A stretch of DNA of 64,000 bases from Bordetella parapertussis (GCA_945877235.1 CAMCRF010000001.1:434001-498000), one strand, 5' to 3'; counted from the first letter of the stretch, positions 10,341 to 21,572 are shown. Numbers and translations: made by a program. The notes: a model not told the origin generated them from the letters alone.

Positions 10341-11121
10341 AACAGCGCCAGCGCTCACGCGAGAGCACCGCGTGCTGGTGCTCTCCGACCTGCACCTTGC
10401 AGACGAGGCGCCCGCCCTCACCGACTTTGCGCTGGGGTGGCTTACCCAGGCTGTTGATCGTCATGTGCCCAGTCACATCTGGGTGCTGGGAGACCTCTTC
10501 GATGCCTGGGTGGGCGACGATCAGATCGGCCTGAGCGCGACCGCGCAGCGGGTCGCGGGTGCCCTTGAGGGCGCCCACCAGAAGGGCGTGAGCATTGGCC
10601 TCATGCGTGGCAACCGAGATTTTTTATTGGGCGCAGACTTCGCACAGGCCTGCGCAGGCAGCCTGCTTGTGGACGAGTGGGTGGGCCTGCTGCCCGACGG
10701 CACACCAACACTCATCTGCCACGGCGATGGTTTCTGCCTCGACGATACCGAGTACCTCGCTTTTCGGGAGCAGACCCGTGCGCCTGAGTGGCAAAAGGCG
10801 TTTCTCGGTCAGCCCCTCGAACAGCGACTCGCGGTTGCTCGACAGATCCGCGCCCAGAGCGAGACCGCCAAGGCGACAAAATCGTCAGAGATTATGGATA
10901 TCCGACCATCGGCTGCAGTCGATCGGCTCAAGGCCATGGGCTGCACCCAGCTCATTCACGGGCACACCCATCGTCCGGGGCATATTGCGCTCGGACACGA
11001 CTTTCAGCGCTGGGTCTTGCCAGACTGGGAGGCCCCCGCCACCACCAAAGACCACAGGCGCGGCGGCGGGCTCCTGCTCACCCAGAAAGGTGTTCAGGTG
11101 CTGGGCGTCTCTGATTTCTGA
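10333..11121 (+). CDS. lpxH: UDP-2,3-diacylglucosamine diphosphatase
   Basis: Inner-membrane-associated metallophosphatase of lipid A synthesis that hydrolyses UDP-2,3-diacylglucosamine to lipid X and UMP. The 262-residue product has all calcineurin-like metal-binding motifs: [27 protein letters not shown] and HGHTHRPG. The start appears to be TTG at 10333, overlapping the ppiB stop by 8 bases; no better ATG lies before SDLHL. The 3' end overlaps the convergent cysE by 28 bases. Confidence 0.94.
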   Translation: MHKTAPALTREHRVLVLSDLHLADEAPALTDFALGWLTQAVDRHVPSHIWVLGDLFDAWVGDDQIGLSATAQRVAGALEGAHQKGVSIGLMRGNRDFLLGADFAQACAGSLLVDEWVGLLPDGTPTLICHGDGFCLDDTEYLAFREQTRAPEWQKAFLGQPLEQRLAVARQIRAQSETAKATKSSEIMDIRPSAAVDRLKAMGCTQLIHGHTHRPGHIALGHDFQRWVLPDWEAPATTKDHRRGGGLLLTQKGVQVLGVSDF

Positions 11122-11831
11122 ACGGGTTGCTGCACGGATTGCTGTTCCTGAAGCGCCTGGCGCAGGGCCTCAATTTCACGCTGCTGCCGAACCATGTCAT
11201 CGCGCATTTGATGGAGCAGCACATCGAGCGGGTCTTGCGCACTGGGCGCCAGCCCATAAGCCGCAAAAGCTTCGCCCTGCCGCTGTCGTGAGAGCGAATC
11301 TGCCTGTTCTTCATTTACAACCCTTGCGGGAATACCCACCACGGTCACACCCGCTGGCACGGCCTTGACGACCACTGCATTCGAGCCAATCTTGGCCCCA
11401 GCGCCCACCGTGAAAGGGCCCAACACCTTGGCGCCCGCACCCACCACCACACCGGACTCGAGCGTGGGGTGACGCTTTTCCCCCTTGGTGAGCGAGGTGC
11501 CCCCAAGGGTCACACCCTGATAAATGGTGCAGTCATTCTGGACCTCTGCAGTCTCACCAATCACAACCCCATGCCCATGATCAATAAACACCCGGCGTCC
11601 AAGCTGTGCGCCCGGATGAATCTCGATTCCCGTGAACCAACGGGTGAGCATGGAAAGAAAGCGAGCCAGGATTCGGAGCGGCCACAACTGAAAAGACCAG
11701 AGCCAATGCGCAAGTCGATGCAACCAGATCGCATGAAGACCTGGGTAGCAGATCATGACCTCAAAGCGCGAGCGCGCCGCGGGATCGCGATGCAGGATGG
11801 TGTCCAAGTCTTCTAAAAATCGGGTGAGCAC
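11094..11831 (-). CDS. cysE: Serine O-acetyltransferase
   Basis: Makes O-acetylserine from serine and acetyl-CoA for cysteine synthesis. The 245-residue product has the helical N-terminal part and a left-handed beta-helix of hexapeptide repeats ([20 protein letters not shown], then [20 protein letters not shown]). The catalytic His-Asp pairs lie in the HPGA and DHGHG segments. The C-terminal tail is long and Gln-rich. It is co-oriented with trmJ (2-base gap) and convergent with lpxH (28-base overlap). Confidence 0.96.
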   Translation of the reverse strand: MLTRFLEDLDTILHRDPAARSRFEVMICYPGLHAIWLHRLAHWLWSFQLWPLRILARFLSMLTRWFTGIEIHPGAQLGRRVFIDHGHGVVIGETAEVQNDCTIYQGVTLGGTSLTKGEKRHPTLESGVVVGAGAKVLGPFTVGAGAKIGSNAVVVKAVPAGVTVVGIPARVVNEEQADSLSRQRQGEAFAAYGLAPSAQDPLDVLLHQMRDDMVRQQREIEALRQALQEQQSVQQPVQKSETPST

Positions 11832-11833
11832 GC

Positions 11834-12616
11834 CTAGCCCCTGCGTTGAAGTTGTCGTTCCATCTCGGTGAGGATACCGCGCAACATCTGAACCTCATCT
11901 TCAAGCAAACCCGACCGGGCCCAGAGCCGCCGTAGGCGATCGTGCATGCGTCCTGGGTTTTCCGGGTCAAGTGCCTCACAGGCCTGGGCAACCCGCAGGA
12001 GATGGTGATGCAGCCCGTCCACGGCGGCTGCCTTGGCGGGGGTGGCCGTGGGACGCCCTGCACCGCCCGTAGTGGGCGCAAGCGCCTCGGCCAAATTGAG
12101 CTGACGCAAGCTCATTCGCATGGCATAGCTCACGAGCTGCACAGCCTGAGAGAGATTGAGTGAGCTGAATGTTGGGTTTACATCGAGGCCGCAGACACGG
12201 TTGCACAGGAGCAAGTGTTCGTTGGAGAGCCCCGAGCGCTCTGGACCGAAGACCAGCGCGACCTCGGCGTGCGGCTCTTGCGCCAGCCACTGCGCGAACT
12301 CCGTGGTCGCATCAGAAAGTGTGCGCCGCGGAGGCTCGAACTCTCGTGGCCTTGCTGTGAGTGCGAGGCTCAAGGTTGTGGTGTCGAGGGCGGCTTGCAG
12401 GCTGCCAAATACCGTGTGTTGCAGCACGCGATCTGCACCCGAGGCCATCGCAATGGCCTGCGGGTCTGAGGTGAGCCCGCGATCGATGTCGGCAATATAG
12501 AGCCGACTCAGGCCCATGGCCAACATGGCGCGGGCACAGGCGCCCACATTGCCTGGGTGGGTTGGCTCAACCAAGACAATACGAACCCGATCAAGCCAGG
12601 AATTCAGGCTGTCCAT
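11834..12616 (-). CDS. trmJ: tRNA (cytidine/uridine-2'-O-)-methyltransferase TrmJ
   Basis: SPOUT-class methyltransferase acting on position 32 in the anticodon loop of several tRNAs. The 260-residue product opens with [20 protein letters not shown], the family signature. The knot-forming motifs [18 protein letters not shown] and [16 protein letters not shown] follow. The C-terminal region matches the dimeric TrmJ type rather than TrmL, which would be shorter. It is divergent from suhB with a 57-base gap and lies upstream of cysE. Confidence 0.92.
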   Translation of the reverse strand: MDSLNSWLDRVRIVLVEPTHPGNVGACARAMLAMGLSRLYIADIDRGLTSDPQAIAMASGADRVLQHTVFGSLQAALDTTTLSLALTARPREFEPPRRTLSDATTEFAQWLAQEPHAEVALVFGPERSGLSNEHLLLCNRVCGLDVNPTFSSLNLSQAVQLVSYAMRMSLRQLNLAEALAPTTGGAGRPTATPAKAAAVDGLHHHLLRVAQACEALDPENPGRMHDRLRRLWARSGLLEDEVQMLRGILTEMERQLQRRG

Positions 12617-12632
12617 CGGATTCGCGGTGAAA

Positions 12633-12648
12633 GCGCATTAAAATGCGC
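12633..12648. promoter_or_regulatory. Perfect inverted repeat in the trmJ-suhB divergent promoter region
   Basis: GCGCATT and AATGCGC are perfect 7-base arms around a 2-base centre, in the 57-base gap between two divergent genes. The AT-rich centre could overlap a -10 element for either gene. A regulator site or a small cruciform is possible; no regulator can be named from this window. Confidence 0.3.
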
Positions 12649-12673
12649 CTTGCTCTTAAACAATCGAGTGGCC

Positions 12674-13519
12674 ATGCATCCCTTGCTCAATACTGCGGTG
12701 AAAGCTGCACGTCGAGCTGGCGCAATCATTAACCGCGCTAGCTTGGATATCGACCTGATTCAGGTCGCCCGTAAAGACCGAAACGATTTTGTCACGGAAG
12801 TCGACAGAGCCTGCGAAGCAGCCATCATCGATATTCTGGCAACGGCCTACCCCGATCACGGGTTTCTCGCGGAAGAGACCGGCTACACGCGGGGCGGCAA
12901 GCCCGCGACCGGCTCCCTCGAGAACGTCTGGATTATCGACCCGCTCGACGGCACCACCAACTTCATTCACGGCATGCCGGTCTATGCCGTCTCGATCGCA
13001 CTCATGCAAAAGGGCCAGATCACCCAGGCAGTGGTCTACGACCCCAGCCGCGACGAGCTCTTTCTGGCCTCGAAGGGCAAAGGTGCCATGCTCAACGATC
13101 GCCGGCTTCGCGTCTCAAAGCGCGACCGCATAGACGAGGCCCTCATTGGCACTGGCTTTCCGTTCAAGCGCCAAGAGCAGATCGACCTGTATGTCTCCAT
13201 GTTCAAGGCTTTTAGCAGCCGCGTTGCCGGTCTGCGTCGCCCGGGGGCTGCAGCCATCGACCTTGCCTACGTTGCTGCAGGTCGCTATGACGGGTTCTTC
13301 GAGATGGGGCTTCAGCCCTGGGATGCCGCCGCGGGAAGCCTGCTCATTACAGAGGCTGGCGGCTATGTCGGCAACTTCAAAGGAGAGCCCGATTACCTCT
13401 TCTCCGAGAATTTGATCGCAGCAGGACCCAAGGTGTTTGCCCAGATGGTGGCCATGCTCTCGCCCTACACCCTGCCCGAGGCTGCAGCCACTCGGGCACT
13501 CATGCCGCAGCAGGACTAA
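12674..13519 (+). CDS. suhB: Inositol-1-monophosphatase family protein SuhB
   Basis: Magnesium-dependent phosphatase; in enterobacteria SuhB also joins the rRNA antitermination complex with Nus factors. The 281-residue product (ATG at 12674) has the two metal-binding signatures: the EETG segment followed by [17 protein letters not shown], and [15 protein letters not shown]. The frame is open upstream across the trmJ promoter, but [16 protein letters not shown] is the standard family start. A GTG at 12668 is an alternative. The gene leads into mutS with a 4-base gap. Confidence 0.95.
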   Translation: MHPLLNTAVKAARRAGAIINRASLDIDLIQVARKDRNDFVTEVDRACEAAIIDILATAYPDHGFLAEETGYTRGGKPATGSLENVWIIDPLDGTTNFIHGMPVYAVSIALMQKGQITQAVVYDPSRDELFLASKGKGAMLNDRRLRVSKRDRIDEALIGTGFPFKRQEQIDLYVSMFKAFSSRVAGLRRPGAAAIDLAYVAAGRYDGFFEMGLQPWDAAAGSLLITEAGGYVGNFKGEPDYLFSENLIAAGPKVFAQMVAMLSPYTLPEAAATRALMPQQD

Positions 13520-13523
13520 GCTC

Positions 13524-15986
13524 ATGGCCGAGTCTACGGCCCACACCCCCATGATGCAGCAGTATCTGCGCATCAAGGCTGAGCACCCGCATGCCCTGCT
13601 TTTTTATCGCATGGGCGACTTCTACGAAATGTTTTACGAAGATGCCGAGCGTGGTGCTCGCCTCTTGGGCATTACGCTTACCACCCGTGGCCAGAGCGCT
13701 GGTGAACCCATCGTGATGGCAGGCGTTCCGGTGGTGTCTGCGGAGGCCACATTGGCACGACTGCTCAAGGCGGGCGAGACTGTTGCCATCTGCGAGCAAA
13801 TCGGCGACCCGGGTGCCAGCAAAGGGCCAGTTGAGCGCAAGGTTGTGCGTGTCGCCACGCCCGGCACGCTGTGTGAAGAGGGGCTTTTGCCCAGCCGCGC
13901 CAGTGCATGGCTCATGGGCCTGAGCCCAGACGAGTCAACGGCCTGTTGGCTCGATGTGTCCACCGGTGAAGTCTGGTGGGCAACGCTCTCTGACCCTGAC
14001 CAGATGGAGTCTCTTTGTACGCGGTTAAGCCCGGCAGAGCTGATCCTCTCCGAGACGCATGCATCGACAACGCGAGGCACTGCAGGCCCCGTGGTTCGGC
14101 GTTTGCCCTCTTGGCACTTCGATGCAGCGCTGGGTGAGCGCCTCATGAAAGATCGACTTGGGGTGCTAAGCCTGGCAGCCTTTGGTCTCGACAATCCTGC
14201 TTCATCGCGCTCAGTGCTTGCAGCCCTGGGAGCCACACTGGGATACGCCGAGCGCAGCCTGGGGAGGCCCCTGCATCATTTGCAAGCCCCTCGACAGGAG
14301 CGCCAAGACCAACAGCTGGTGCTCGATGCCGTTGCCCGACGCACACTGGAGCTCACCGGCGCGCTGCTCGCAGAGCCCGACGCTCCGCAGGTCAGCCTGC
14401 TGGAGTCCATTGATCGCTGCCAATGTGCTGCCGGTGCGCGCATGCTCAGGCAGTGGCTCCTTTCACCTAGCCTTGACAATGACCTTCTCGCGCGCAGGCA
14501 CGACGCACAGCACTTTCTGCTCCAAGAGCCCAGCCGTCTTGCTCGGGTTCAATCTGCGCTCAAGCCCATTTACGACCTGGGCAGGCTCGCTGCTCGACTG
14601 GCCCTGACCCACGCAAAGCCGCGCGACCTCACAGCGCTGGCGCGGTCATTGCGTGGCCTCCAGCCCCTTCAAATCGAGACGGCGTCCGCGCCCGACGCTG
14701 GTCTTCACGCCATTCATGAGGCCCTTTCAGATGCGGCCCTCCTGGCCTGTGCAGCGCATATTGAGCGCGCCATTCAGGACGAGCCCTCGGTTCAAGTCAG
14801 AGATGGAAATGTGATTCGTGAGGGTTTTAGCGCCGACCTAGACGAGCTCAGAAGCGTGCAGACCGAGGGCCACGCGTTTCTGCTCAGTCTCGAGGAACAG
14901 GAGCGCCTGAGCACCGCCATTCCAAATCTGCGCGTTGGCTTTCACTCCGTTCATGGCTATTACATCGAGGTCACTGGAAGTCATTTAGGGCGGGTTCCCT
15001 CGCACTATCAGCGCCGACAAACACTCAAGAATGCAGAGCGCTTTATTACGCCCGAGCTCAAAGCATTTGAGGACAAGGCCCTATCAGCCCAAGATCGTGC
15101 GCTGGCGCTCGAGAAGGGTCTCTTTGATGCGCTCTTGTTGGATCTTGCGGCTTACCTAGGCCCCATTCAAACCGCTGCACAAGCCGTTGCCGAGCTGGAT
15201 GCCCTGGCCAGTTTGGCGAGCCTTCAGCGTGAACTGGGATGGCGCCTACCCGAGCTCACGCAGGCGGCCGAGCTCGACATTCGAGGGGGGCGTCACCCCG
15301 TCCTCTCGCAACAGCTCCAGGTCTTCACGCCCAACGACAGCCGACTCAACGCTGAGCGCCGCATGCTGGTCATCACCGGCCCGAACATGGGCGGCAAATC
15401 AACCTACATGCGACAGACGGCCCTCATGGTGATTCTTGCCAGAATGGGCGCCCCACTTCCCGCGGAGTCTGCGCGGATTGGGCGCATCGACCGCATTTTC
15501 ACCCGCATTGGTGCTGCAGACGACCTTGCCGGTGGCCGATCCACCTTTATGGTCGAAATGACCGAGGCGGCACTCATTCTTCACCAGGCCAATGCCAGCA
15601 GCTTGGTGCTCATGGATGAAATCGGTCGCGGCACCTCGACATCCGATGGGCTTGCACTGGCCGAGTCCATTGCCCATTCCCTTGCCACACAGAATCAGTG
15701 CCTGTGCCTATTCGCCACCCATTACTTCGAGCTCACGGCACTAGCACAGACCGTCGACGGCGTTCAGAATGTTCATGTCGGTGCAGTGGAGCACGGCCAC
15801 AAAATCGTCTTCCTGCACGAGATTCAATCGGGACCCGCGAGCCAGAGCTATGGCCTTCAAGTGGCACGTCTGGCGGGCATCCCCGAGTCTGTGCTCACAC
15901 GCGCCCGTGCTCGGCAGGCTGCTCCCACCCGAACGCGTGAGACTTCTCCATCGCAGCAAATCACTCTCTTTCCGACAGATCTATGA
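13524..15986 (+). CDS. mutS: DNA mismatch repair protein MutS
   Basis: Recognises mismatches and recruits MutL. With the ATG at 13524 the product has 820 residues, a little shorter than E. coli MutS (853). The mismatch-reading Phe-x-Glu lies in [20 protein letters not shown]. The ATPase domain has Walker A ([14 protein letters not shown]), Walker B ([16 protein letters not shown]) and the ATHYFELT switch. The C-terminal tetramerisation tail appears short. The frame extends upstream into suhB without homology, so that start is rejected. It overlaps the next gene by ATGA. Confidence 0.97.
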   Translation: MAESTAHTPMMQQYLRIKAEHPHALLFYRMGDFYEMFYEDAERGARLLGITLTTRGQSAGEPIVMAGVPVVSAEATLARLLKAGETVAICEQIGDPGASKGPVERKVVRVATPGTLCEEGLLPSRASAWLMGLSPDESTACWLDVSTGEVWWATLSDPDQMESLCTRLSPAELILSETHASTTRGTAGPVVRRLPSWHFDAALGERLMKDRLGVLSLAAFGLDNPASSRSVLAALGATLGYAERSLGRPLHHLQAPRQERQDQQLVLDAVARRTLELTGALLAEPDAPQVSLLESIDRCQCAAGARMLRQWLLSPSLDNDLLARRHDAQHFLLQEPSRLARVQSALKPIYDLGRLAARLALTHAKPRDLTALARSLRGLQPLQIETASAPDAGLHAIHEALSDAALLACAAHIERAIQDEPSVQVRDGNVIREGFSADLDELRSVQTEGHAFLLSLEEQERLSTAIPNLRVGFHSVHGYYIEVTGSHLGRVPSHYQRRQTLKNAERFITPELKAFEDKALSAQDRALALEKGLFDALLLDLAAYLGPIQTAAQAVAELDALASLASLQRELGWRLPELTQAAELDIRGGRHPVLSQQLQVFTPNDSRLNAERRMLVITGPNMGGKSTYMRQTALMVILARMGAPLPAESARIGRIDRIFTRIGAADDLAGGRSTFMVEMTEAALILHQANASSLVLMDEIGRGTSTSDGLALAESIAHSLATQNQCLCLFATHYFELTALAQTVDGVQNVHVGAVEHGHKIVFLHEIQSGPASQSYGLQVARLAGIPESVLTRARARQAAPTRTRETSPSQQITLFPTDL

Positions 15987-17212
15987 ACCTTCAGCGTCCC
16001 CTTCCCTGGCTTGGCGGCCTCAGCCCAAACACGTTCATGCGTGAGTATTGGCAAAAAAAGCCTCTCTTCGTGAAGGGCGCATTTCGCGATGCATTCTCGC
16101 GTGCACTGCCAGTCGATGAGGCTGGCTTTCGGCTGCTCTGTAGCCATCCAGAGCTTGCGATTCGGCTGGTGGAGGGGGCTGGCTCCACGCTTGCGCATGG
16201 GCCCTTTAAGGCGAATCAATTGCCCAAACCCAAGGCATCTGGCTGGGCCATGCTTATTCAGCAAGTCAACACCGCAGTTCCCGAGGCATCGGCATTCCTT
16301 GAGCACTTCCGATTTATTCCAGATGCCCGACTCGAGGACCTCATGGTGAGTCTTGCTGGACTCAACGGCGGGATTGGCCCGCATGTCGATTCATATGATG
16401 TGTTTCTAGTGCAAGCCTGCGGCACTCGAGACTGGAGCATTGCTGAGCAGTTTGATCCAGCCTTCGTCGAGGACATTCCGCTCAGGGTGCTAAGTGACTA
16501 TGCACCCGAGGAGACCTTTCATTGCGAACCGGGAGACCTGCTCTACCTTCCACCCAATATTGCGCACCATGGAGTGGCGACCAGCGCAGGCTGCATGACC
16601 TACTCTGTCGGATTTCGCGCCCCAGACCCAGTCGAGATCGCCGACGAGGCTGTCGGCCTCAAGCTTGACGCGCTGGAGTCGCTCGGCTGGTCGGACCCTT
16701 GGCTCAAGGCCACACAGAACCCTGCAGTGGTTCCGCAGGCCATGATGGAAGCCATGATTCAAGCCGCCCGCCAGTGCCTGCCCAGCGACGCAGAGCTCGC
16801 CCGGTCCGCTCTTTTAACCCTCTCCCGGCTTCACCCCGGCGCGCAATGGCCAGTCCCTGGCTCGTTGTCGCTGAAAGCCTTCGAGGGACGCCTTCAGCGG
16901 GGGACGGGTTGCCGTCTGGCCCTGTGCACAGGGGCCCGCATCATTCGATATGAGGGACTGGTCGCCGCCAACGGAGAGGCCCTGGACCTCACCAGCCTGA
17001 AGGCTCCAGAGCGCAAACAAATGCTGCAGTGCATTCAAAACCTTGCCGAAGACCGGATGCTAGACCTGCCAACCGACTTTTGGCATGACAAGCGCACTGA
17101 ATTTATTCAAATCTTTCATCAACTTCACCAGAACGGAGTCTTGGTTGTTTTGTCGAAATCCACCCGTACACAGCGCACAAAAAGGGCTATGATTACGGAC
17201 GGAACTGAGTGA
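15983..17212 (+). CDS. roxA: Cupin-like oxygenase, ribosomal protein uL16 3-hydroxylase type
   Basis: JmjC-like Fe(II)/2-oxoglutarate oxygenase; the E. coli homologue YcfD/RoxA hydroxylates an arginine of ribosomal protein uL16. The 409-residue product has the typical opening ([17 protein letters not shown]), the iron-binding H-x-D in [11 protein letters not shown], and the distal His in [11 protein letters not shown]. The C-terminal winged-helix part (about 290-400) is present. It overlaps mutS by 4 bases and is followed by a small lipoprotein gene. The substrate assignment comes from family resemblance only. Confidence 0.85.
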   Translation: MNLQRPLPWLGGLSPNTFMREYWQKKPLFVKGAFRDAFSRALPVDEAGFRLLCSHPELAIRLVEGAGSTLAHGPFKANQLPKPKASGWAMLIQQVNTAVPEASAFLEHFRFIPDARLEDLMVSLAGLNGGIGPHVDSYDVFLVQACGTRDWSIAEQFDPAFVEDIPLRVLSDYAPEETFHCEPGDLLYLPPNIAHHGVATSAGCMTYSVGFRAPDPVEIADEAVGLKLDALESLGWSDPWLKATQNPAVVPQAMMEAMIQAARQCLPSDAELARSALLTLSRLHPGAQWPVPGSLSLKAFEGRLQRGTGCRLALCTGARIIRYEGLVAANGEALDLTSLKAPERKQMLQCIQNLAEDRMLDLPTDFWHDKRTEFIQIFHQLHQNGVLVVLSKSTRTQRTKRAMITDGTE

Positions 17213-17259
17213 AAACGCTCTTCCTCTCTATATTTTCAAAATTATCCCAAGGAACTAAC

Positions 17260-17487
17260 ATGACCAAGTCGATTCTCGTAGCTGCTCTGTTTGCTGTTGG
17301 CCTGGCCGCTTGCGGCAAAAAAGAAGAGAAGCCTGCTGAGGCTCCTGCTGCTGCTCCCGCACCCGCTGCTGCTCCTGCTGCCGAGCAGAAGCCCGCTGAC
17401 GCTGCTGCTCCTGCTGCTGGCGCACCTGCTGCTGCTCCTGCCGCACCCGCTGCACCTGCTGCTCCTGCAGAGCCCGCCAAGAAGTAA
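17260..17487 (+). CDS. Small Ala/Pro-rich lipoprotein
   Basis: The 75-residue product has a lipoprotein signal peptide (MTKSILVAALFAVGLAAC) with the lipobox LAAC at residue 18. A short Lys/Glu stretch follows, then about 50 residues almost entirely Ala and Pro with scattered Glu, Gln, Lys and Asp. The mature part is low-complexity and probably an extended periplasmic tether or spacer. An AAGGA Shine-Dalgarno at 17249-17253 supports the ATG at 17260; a longer frame starting at 17209 lacks a signal peptide at its N-terminus. A strong terminator follows, so the gene may form its own unit or end the mutS-roxA transcript. Function unknown. Confidence 0.8.
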   Translation: MTKSILVAALFAVGLAACGKKEEKPAEAPAAAPAPAAAPAAEQKPADAAAPAAGAPAAAPAAPAAPAAPAEPAKK

Positions 17488-17501
17488 TTTGCTTGGCTGA
17501 T

Positions 17502-17535
17502 AAAAAAGGCGCTGCATCTGCAGCGCCTTTTTTTA
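17502..17535. terminator. Bidirectional intrinsic terminator
   Basis: The hairpin GGCGCTGC/GCAGCGCC with loop ATCT (arms about 17508-17515 and 17520-17527) has six A residues before it and seven T residues after it. It can therefore terminate the plus-strand lipoprotein gene and the converging minus-strand MBL gene. The stop codon of the MBL gene (17535-17533) lies inside the T-run. Confidence 0.9.
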
Positions 17536-18321
17536 TGCCACGGCCACCCAGTCCACCCCTGCGTGCTGCGAGGCCACCTCAAAACACGTCGAGCCCCACT
17601 CGACCATCGCAATGCTCTCTCGTACGCGATCCTCATGGTTATTCACCTGACTCAGGTGCGCAGCCACCACGCGCTGCATGCGATTGCTTTGAATCCGCTG
17701 TAACAAATCAGATGCTTGTGTATTCGAGAGGTGCCCGTAGTCCCCTCCAACACGGGCCTTGAGCTTCGGGGCATAGGGCCCAATCCTCAGCATCTCGGCA
17801 TCGTGATTGAATTCAAGAAAAACCGCATCGAGATCGCGCAGTGAATTCACGACATGAGGCGATACATGTCCCAAGTCCGTCACAACAGCAACGGACTGCG
17901 CCCCAGCTGCAAATCGAATTGCAACCGGCTCACGCGCGTCGTGAGGTACCGCGATCAGGTCAATGCGAAGGCCCATCCATTCAAATGTGGCCCCTGCGTG
18001 AACGAGTGCAAGCCCAAGAATGCCGTCAAAAGCGTCCCCCATGGCCAGTCGGGTTCCATGGGTACAGATGACAGGACATTGAGCTGCCTTGGCTACCCGG
18101 GGAACGCCTGCACTGTGGTCGCCATGCTCATGCGTGACGAGAATGAGGTCGATCGCAGCGGGCTCGAGGCCCCGCAAAGCCAAACGCTCGGTGAGGTCTC
18201 GAATACCAAGGCCACAATCCACGAGCACCCGACAGGTCGAGTGACCAGGTGAAGATGCCTCTAGCAGGAGGGCATTGCCCTCGCTGCCACTGCCGAGGCT
18301 GGTAAACCGCACTCGGCTCAA
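17533..18321 (-). CDS. MBL-fold metal-dependent hydrolase (WalJ/YycJ-like)
   Basis: The 262-residue product has the metallo-beta-lactamase fold with metal motif THEHGDHSAG near residue 65 and further ligands in VVTDLGH, FLEFNHD and VVAAHLSQVNN. The opening RFTSLGSGSEGNALLLE is typical of the YycJ/WalJ group of cytoplasmic hydrolases, some of which have DNA-related nuclease roles. It lies 4 bases after bamC in the dapA-bamC-MBL cluster, an arrangement common in Burkholderiales. The substrate is not established. Confidence 0.85.
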   Translation of the reverse strand: MSRVRFTSLGSGSEGNALLLEASSPGHSTCRVLVDCGLGIRDLTERLALRGLEPAAIDLILVTHEHGDHSAGVPRVAKAAQCPVICTHGTRLAMGDAFDGILGLALVHAGATFEWMGLRIDLIAVPHDAREPVAIRFAAGAQSVAVVTDLGHVSPHVVNSLRDLDAVFLEFNHDAEMLRIGPYAPKLKARVGGDYGHLSNTQASDLLQRIQSNRMQRVVAAHLSQVNNHEDRVRESIAMVEWGSTCFEVASQHAGVDWVAVA

Positions 18322-18325
18322 AACG

Positions 18326-19438
18326 CTACTTCAAGCGTTCGAACAATACCGTGAGCATCTTCTGCGCATTGGCATCTGTCACGGGCTTACCCGCCTTATC
18401 GAGCACCTGTAGGCTGCTCTTGTCTGCCTGTGAGGCAAGCTTGAGCTGATAGGTGACAGCAGGATCGGGTTCATCGCCAGCGAATAAGCGGCCAAAGAAA
18501 CCCTTCGTTGTTCCCGACACCGTAGGGTCTCGATAACGCACGAACAAGAGGCCCTTTGCACGATCGCGGTCGTCTACAGAGAAGCCCAGACGATCGATGG
18601 CCACACCCACACGACGCCATGCGCGATCGAACGGCTCATCGATATCGATGGCCAAACGGCCCGCTGACGTGTCGAGTCTGACGGCTGCAAGCGACTGGGA
18701 GGCTTCGGCTTGCAGCAAGGCTTTGGCCTTCTCGTCGGGCGCACCCAGTCGAAGCATGATGCGCCGGAGGAAGTCTTGTTCGAGTTGGGGGTCGGAAGGA
18801 CGATTCACCCAGCGCGTGCCAGCATTTTCGCTGTTGCCAGTCTGCTGCTCGAGCAGACCCCGATGCGTGAGGCTCATTTCAGTCTGGCCATCTGGACGGC
18901 GCTCAACACGCAAGCGAAATTTGTCTCGCTCGCCGGTATCGTAAATGCCGTCCACCAATCGTCCAAGCGAGCGGCGAATAAAGTCCTGAGGAATTTTGGC
19001 GCGGTTCTCTGCCCACTCGGTCTCAAGCACGCCTCGCTCCTGACTGTCGATGACCAGGGTAAATCCGAGCTCAGTCCAGAACTGACGCAGCACAGGCCAG
19101 ACCTGCTCTACGGGCTTGTTGACCACAAGCACCCGAAGATCGCCTTGACGCTCAAATCGCATGTCCGAGAACGCAGGCAGGACGCCCGACTGCACCGGTG
19201 CGCCAGCGCGCTGGCCCTGTTCAAAGGCTGCACGGCTTGCAACGCCCGAGGCAGGCACCGAGAAGCGATCATCCGCGCCCGGCTTGAGCAGGTCGGGAGG
19301 CACATCGAGCGGGGTATTGCGCGCTTTAGATGATTGGTAGTCGACGTCGCTGCTGCCCGTGAGCGTGCTGCAACCCGAGAGGGCAAGCGCGGTGGCTACG
19401 GCTACGAGGGTGAGTCGGGAACGAACAGATGCGGTCAT
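18326..19438 (-). CDS. bamC: Outer membrane protein assembly factor BamC
   Basis: Lipoprotein subunit of the BAM complex that folds beta-barrel proteins into the outer membrane. The 370-residue product has a lipoprotein signal (lipobox ALSGC near residue 22). An unstructured N-terminal stretch follows ([13 protein letters not shown], equivalent to the segment that contacts BamD), then two helix-grip domains (about 90-220 and 250-365). It overlaps the upstream dapA by ATGA, as in enterobacteria and Burkholderiales. Confidence 0.92.
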   Translation of the reverse strand: MTASVRSRLTLVAVATALALSGCSTLTGSSDVDYQSSKARNTPLDVPPDLLKPGADDRFSVPASGVASRAAFEQGQRAGAPVQSGVLPAFSDMRFERQGDLRVLVVNKPVEQVWPVLRQFWTELGFTLVIDSQERGVLETEWAENRAKIPQDFIRRSLGRLVDGIYDTGERDKFRLRVERRPDGQTEMSLTHRGLLEQQTGNSENAGTRWVNRPSDPQLEQDFLRRIMLRLGAPDEKAKALLQAEASQSLAAVRLDTSAGRLAIDIDEPFDRAWRRVGVAIDRLGFSVDDRDRAKGLLFVRYRDPTVSGTTKGFFGRLFAGDEPDPAVTYQLKLASQADKSSLQVLDKAGKPVTDANAQKMLTVLFERLK

Positions 19439-20334
19439 GCAAGGGCTCCGAGAGATGTGAGGGCAGCCTCAACCGAGGCCTGCCCGGCCTCCGACAAGGA
19501 GACCAGGGGAAGTCGAATACCACCGGGCATACGTCCCATGCGGGCAAGGGCCCATTTCACAGGGATGGGATTGGCCTCACAGAACAGGGCCTTGTGAAGC
19601 GGCAAGAGCATGCGATTCAATGCAGCGGCCTCTTGCGCACGTCCGGCCATTGCAAGGCCGCAGAGTTCTGCCATTTGTTTGGGTAGTACGTTGGCTGTTA
19701 CAGAGATGTTGCCCTTTCCGCCCAACAGCATGAGCGCGACCGCAGTTGCATCGTCGCCGCTGTAAACCGCAAAACTGCTGGGAAGGTCACGAATGAGCCA
19801 CTGCGCTCGCTCAATGTTTCCGGTGGCCTCTTTGATGCCCACCACATTGTCGACCGCTGCCAGTCGCACAACGGTGTCGTGCGCAAGATCCGCAACGGTG
19901 CGTCCTGGCACGTTATAGAGAATGACGGGAATATCGACTGCCTCGGCCACCGCTTTGAAGTGCTGGTAGAGACCTTCTTGCGTGGGCTTGTTGTAGTAAG
20001 GCACAACTTGAAGGGATGCATCTGCGCCCAGCCTGTGGGCTTCGCGGGTGAGCTCAATGGCCTCAGCTGTGGAGTTTGCGCCGGAGCCCGCAATCACGGG
20101 AACACGGCCGGCAGACTGGTCTACCGCAATCTTGATGAGCTCGAGGTGCTCCTCCACATTGACCGTGGGGGACTCACCTGTGGTCCCGACCGCCACAATG
20201 CCGTGCGTGCCTTCCGCAATGTGCCAGTCGATGAGCCGACGATACGACTCCAAGTCGAGGGAACCATCGGCGTGCATGGGGGTGACGATGGCAACCAGGC
20301 TACCTGTGATTGGGTCTCTCAGACGCTTATTCAT
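19435..20334 (-). CDS. dapA: 4-hydroxy-tetrahydrodipicolinate synthase
   Basis: Condenses pyruvate with aspartate semialdehyde, the committed step to lysine and diaminopimelate. The 299-residue TIM-barrel protein shows [18 protein letters not shown], the catalytic Tyr in [12 protein letters not shown] and the Schiff-base Lys in [10 protein letters not shown]. Length is normal. It uses the product of the asd enzyme, encoded at 47.8 kb in this window. Its start is 20 bases from trpS; the 3' end overlaps bamC by 4 bases. Confidence 0.97.
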   Translation of the reverse strand: MNKRLRDPITGSLVAIVTPMHADGSLDLESYRRLIDWHIAEGTHGIVAVGTTGESPTVNVEEHLELIKIAVDQSAGRVPVIAGSGANSTAEAIELTREAHRLGADASLQVVPYYNKPTQEGLYQHFKAVAEAVDIPVILYNVPGRTVADLAHDTVVRLAAVDNVVGIKEATGNIERAQWLIRDLPSSFAVYSGDDATAVALMLLGGKGNISVTANVLPKQMAELCGLAMAGRAQEAAALNRMLLPLHKALFCEANPIPVKWALARMGRMPGGIRLPLVSLSEAGQASVEAALTSLGALA

Positions 20335-20354
20335 GGGACAGGCTCCTATTCTGA

Positions 20355-21557
20355 CTAGCCGAAGTCGAGGCCGATTGCCTCGCGAACATCTCGCATGGTC
20401 TGCCGAGCAAGCTCACGCGCGCGCTCGCAGCCATCTGCAACGATGCTCTTGACCAGATCAATGTCTTCTTCGTACGGACGGGCCCGCTCGCGGAACTCGG
20501 CCTGCTCGGCAATGACCGCATCGATGAGTGGCTGCTTGCAGTCGAGGCAACCGATTCCGGCAGAACGACAGCCCTCCTGCACCCATTGGCGACGGTCGTC
20601 TGGCGAATAAATTTCGTGCAACGCCCACACGGGGCAGCGCTCTGGTTCACCCGGATCCGTTCTGCGAACCCTCGCGGGGTCTGTTGGCATGGTGCGAATC
20701 TTCTTGGAGACCGAATCGGGCTCCTCGCGCATGGCAATGGTGTTGTTGTAGCTCTTGGACATTTTCTGTCCATCGAGTCCAGGCATGCGAGAGGCCGGTG
20801 TAAGTAAGGCCTGGGGTTCAACCAGAATAAGTCGACGGGCACCCTCTAAGTAGCCAAACAGCCGCTCGCGGTCATCGAGCGTAAGGTTTTGGCTGTCTTG
20901 CAGCAAGGCCTTTGCAGACTCTAGCGCTTCATCATCGCCCTGCTCTTGGTAGCGCGCACGCAGATCGAGCAGCAGCCGGGCTCGCTTAGACCCGAGCTTC
21001 TTGGCTGCCTCCTGGGCCTTCTCCTCGAAGTGAGGCTCGCGCCCATACAGGTGGTTAAAGCGACGCGCAACCTCACGGGTGAGCTCCACATGGGGAACCT
21101 GGTCTTCACCAACAGGCACTTGGCCGGCTCGGTAGATGAGGATGTCGGCAGCCTGCAGCAAGGGGTACCCCAGAAACCCATAGGTGGAAAGGTCGCGATC
21201 GGTGAGGCGTTCTTGCTGGTCTTTGAAGCTGGGTACGCGCTCGAGCCAGCCCAGGGGGGTGCACATGGACAGGAGCAAGTGAAGTTCTGCGTGCTCGGGC
21301 ACGCGAGACTGAATGAAGAGGGTGGCCTGATTGGGCTCAATGCCTGCAGCGAGCCAATCGATGACCATATTCCAGACGTTGGCCTCAATGACATGAGGCT
21401 CCTCGTAGTGCGTGGTTAACGCGTGCCAATCGGCAACGAAGAAGAGGCACTCGTACTCATTCTGGAGTTGGACCCAGTTCTTGAGTACGCCGTGGTAATG
21501 GCCCAAGTGAAGGGCACCAGTGGGCCGCATGCCCGACAAGACGCGTTGGGGGTACAT
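20355..21557 (-). CDS. trpS: Tryptophanyl-tRNA synthetase
   Basis: Class I synthetase that charges tRNA-Trp. The 400-residue product has the HIGH-equivalent [10 protein letters not shown] and the KMSKS loop [10 protein letters not shown]. It is longer than the E. coli enzyme (334) because of an insertion between these motifs (about 175-230) and a Cys-containing C-terminal segment ([17 protein letters not shown]), as in other beta-proteobacterial TrpS. It follows the PHP phosphatase gene by 15 bases. No attenuator or T-box-like leader is visible in front of it. Confidence 0.96.
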   Translation of the reverse strand: MYPQRVLSGMRPTGALHLGHYHGVLKNWVQLQNEYECLFFVADWHALTTHYEEPHVIEANVWNMVIDWLAAGIEPNQATLFIQSRVPEHAELHLLLSMCTPLGWLERVPSFKDQQERLTDRDLSTYGFLGYPLLQAADILIYRAGQVPVGEDQVPHVELTREVARRFNHLYGREPHFEEKAQEAAKKLGSKRARLLLDLRARYQEQGDDEALESAKALLQDSQNLTLDDRERLFGYLEGARRLILVEPQALLTPASRMPGLDGQKMSKSYNNTIAMREEPDSVSKKIRTMPTDPARVRRTDPGEPERCPVWALHEIYSPDDRRQWVQEGCRSAGIGCLDCKQPLIDAVIAEQAEFRERARPYEEDIDLVKSIVADGCERARELARQTMRDVREAIGLDFG

Positions 21558-21572
21558 AGATGCTGGATTCTA

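Noticed and set aside
13437..13523. N-terminal extension of mutS into suhB
   Set aside because: Residues before [15 protein letters not shown] have no homology and lie within suhB coding sequence.
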